Of a DNA stretch of 8,558 nt, positions 7,523 to 8,558 are shown in pieces. A program made the translations under genes and the position numbers. The notes under the pieces were generated by a model. It did no database searches and was not told the DNA's origin. It saw only the letters and a program-made list of their open reading frames with translations. Every line of letters begins with the position of its first letter. Positions within the stretch are counted from its first letter, which is position 1. The DNA is from Flavobacteriales bacterium UBA6969 (GTDB lineage: Bacteria; Bacteroidota; Bacteroidia; Flavobacteriales_D; Sanyastnellaceae). The DNA lies in contig DJYV01000135.1 of NCBI GenBank assembly GCA_002448555.1, positions 1 to 8,558 on the forward strand, written 5' to 3'.

Positions 7523-8558
7523 ATGTCGAATCACAACAAACATAAAATCTTGAACGATCCGGTTTACGGGTTCATCACCATTCAGCACACGCTGAGTTTT
7601 GACCTCATGGACCACCCCTACGTTCAGCGTTTGCGACGGATCAGCCAACTTGGGCTTTCCCACCTGGTCTACCCCGGGGCCGCACACAACCGCTTTCACC
7701 ACGCCATCGGAGCCCTCCACCTTATGCAAGAGGCCATAGCGGTGCTGCGGGCCAAGGGAACCGAGATCAGCGATTCTGAAGCGGAAGGAGCGTGTGCCGC
7801 TATCCTGCTCCATGACATTGGGCACGGACCGTTCAGCCACGCCCTCGAACACAGCATCGTCAAAGGCGTCCATCACGAGGACATCAGCACCCTCATCATG
7901 GCCCGCCTGAATGAAGAGTTCAATGGTGTGCTGGACACAGCCATTGCGATTTTCAACGACCACCACCCCAAGAAATTTCTGCACCAATTAGTCTCGTCGC
8001 AGCTCGACATGGACCGCATGGACTACCTCGCTCGGGACAGTTTTTACAGCGGCGTTGCGGAAGGCAAAATCGGCAGCGAACGCATCATCAAAATGCTCGC
8101 TGTCGAAGACAACGAATTGGTGGTGGAGGAGAAGGGCATCTACTCGATTGAAAAATTCCTGATGGCCCGGCGCTTGATGTACTGGCAGGTGTATTTGCAC
8201 CGGACGGTGCTCTGTGCCGAGTTCATGCTCATGACGGCCTTGAAACGGGCCAAAGACCTCGCGCAGCAAGGGGTGGAAATTCACACCTCTCCCGCCTTGC
8301 GCACGTTCATTTACGAGTCGCTAAACCGCACCCGGTTTTTCGCGGATGAAGCTATCCTCGATCAATTCTGCCTCCTCGATGACAGCGACATCCTCGCCGC
8401 CCTGAAGGTCTGGCAGTTCCACGACGACTTTGTGCTGAGCGAGGTGAGCCGCCGCATCATCCACCGCGACCTCTTGCGAATTGACCTTCGGCCTGAGGCC
8501 TTTACTGAGGAGGATTTGCAATCCCTTGTTGCACGCACCGCATCGCACTATGGCGTCT
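7523..8558 (+). CDS. HD-domain nucleotide phosphohydrolase (SAMHD1/dGTPase-like), 5' part only
   Basis: This is an HD-superfamily metal-dependent phosphohydrolase that runs off the right edge; 345 residues are visible without a stop. The N-terminal NDPVYGFI is typical of the family. The metal-binding set is complete: His60 in NRFHHAIG, His97-Asp98 in LLHDIGHGPFSH, and Asp162 in SSQLDMDRMDYLARDS. This arrangement matches dNTP triphosphohydrolases of the SAMHD1/dGTPase group, but the substrate cannot be read from sequence, so dNTPase activity is an inference. The rest is helical with no membrane segment or signal peptide, so it should be cytoplasmic. ATG 7523 is the only in-frame ATG after a stop at 7469; a GGAG lies just 3 bases before it, too close for a classical ribosome binding site. 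The gene diverges from porX. Close relatives in Bacteroidota, as I recall, are annotated only as HD domain-containing protein. Confidence 0.93.
   Translation, partial: MSNHNKHKILNDPVYGFITIQHTLSFDLMDHPYVQRLRRISQLGLSHLVYPGAAHNRFHHAIGALHLMQEAIAVLRAKGTEISDSEAEGACAAILLHDIGHGPFSHALEHSIVKGVHHEDISTLIMARLNEEFNGVLDTAIAIFNDHHPKKFLHQLVSSQLDMDRMDYLARDSFYSGVAEGKIGSERIIKMLAVEDNELVVEEKGIYSIEKFLMARRLMYWQVYLHRTVLCAEFMLMTALKRAKDLAQQGVEIHTSPALRTFIYESLNRTRFFADEAILDQFCLLDDSDILAALKVWQFHDDFVLSEVSRRIIHRDLLRIDLRPEAFTEEDLQSLVARTASHYGV

Noticed and set aside
7451..7987. A 178-codon minus-strand open frame covering the porX-HD gap and the start of the HD gene.
   Set aside because: It is antisense to the HD-domain gene, resembles no family, and would place coding sequence through the shared control region.
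1..8558. Mobile element, defence island, CRISPR array, tRNA or rRNA.
   Set aside because: All but about 120 bases are explained by seven conserved chromosomal genes; no transposase, integrase, direct repeat array or RNA-gene sequence was recognised.

Overview
This window is ordinary core-genome DNA, most likely from a member of the Bacteroidota, probably Flavobacteriales or a close relative. The clearest marker is a PorX gene (receiver plus PglZ domains), the regulator of the Bacteroidota-specific type IX secretion system. The alanine-dehydrogenase-like protein and the HD-domain hydrolase also have the sequence style seen in this phylum, and most starts lack a Shine-Dalgarno sequence, which is usual for it. 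The base composition looks high for Flavobacteriales (high-50s percent G+C by eye, not counted).

Left part, plus strand (1-4122): the 3' end of clpP, then clpX, then mutS, separated by only 11 and 5 bases. This looks like one transcription unit that joins the ClpXP protease to the mismatch sensor MutS. Right of it, minus strand (4108-7430): porX, tsaE and an ald-type gene, read in that order with gaps of 9 and 14 bases, so again probably one operon. It joins a secretion-system response regulator, a tRNA t6A-modification ATPase and an amino-acid-dehydrogenase-type enzyme. The mutS and ald coding regions meet tail to tail and share 15 bases. At the right edge (7523-8558) a plus-strand HD-domain nucleotide hydrolase gene diverges from porX across a 92-base gap and runs out of the window.

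I see no tRNA, rRNA, CRISPR array, insertion sequence, phage gene or convincing terminator. No new system is evident. The points most worth a second look are the ald-type protein with glutamine where the usual catalytic histidine should be, the shared control region between PorX (whose PglZ domain is known to act on oligonucleotides) and a SAMHD1-like HD hydrolase, and the porX start choice with a possible -7 promoter element close to it.
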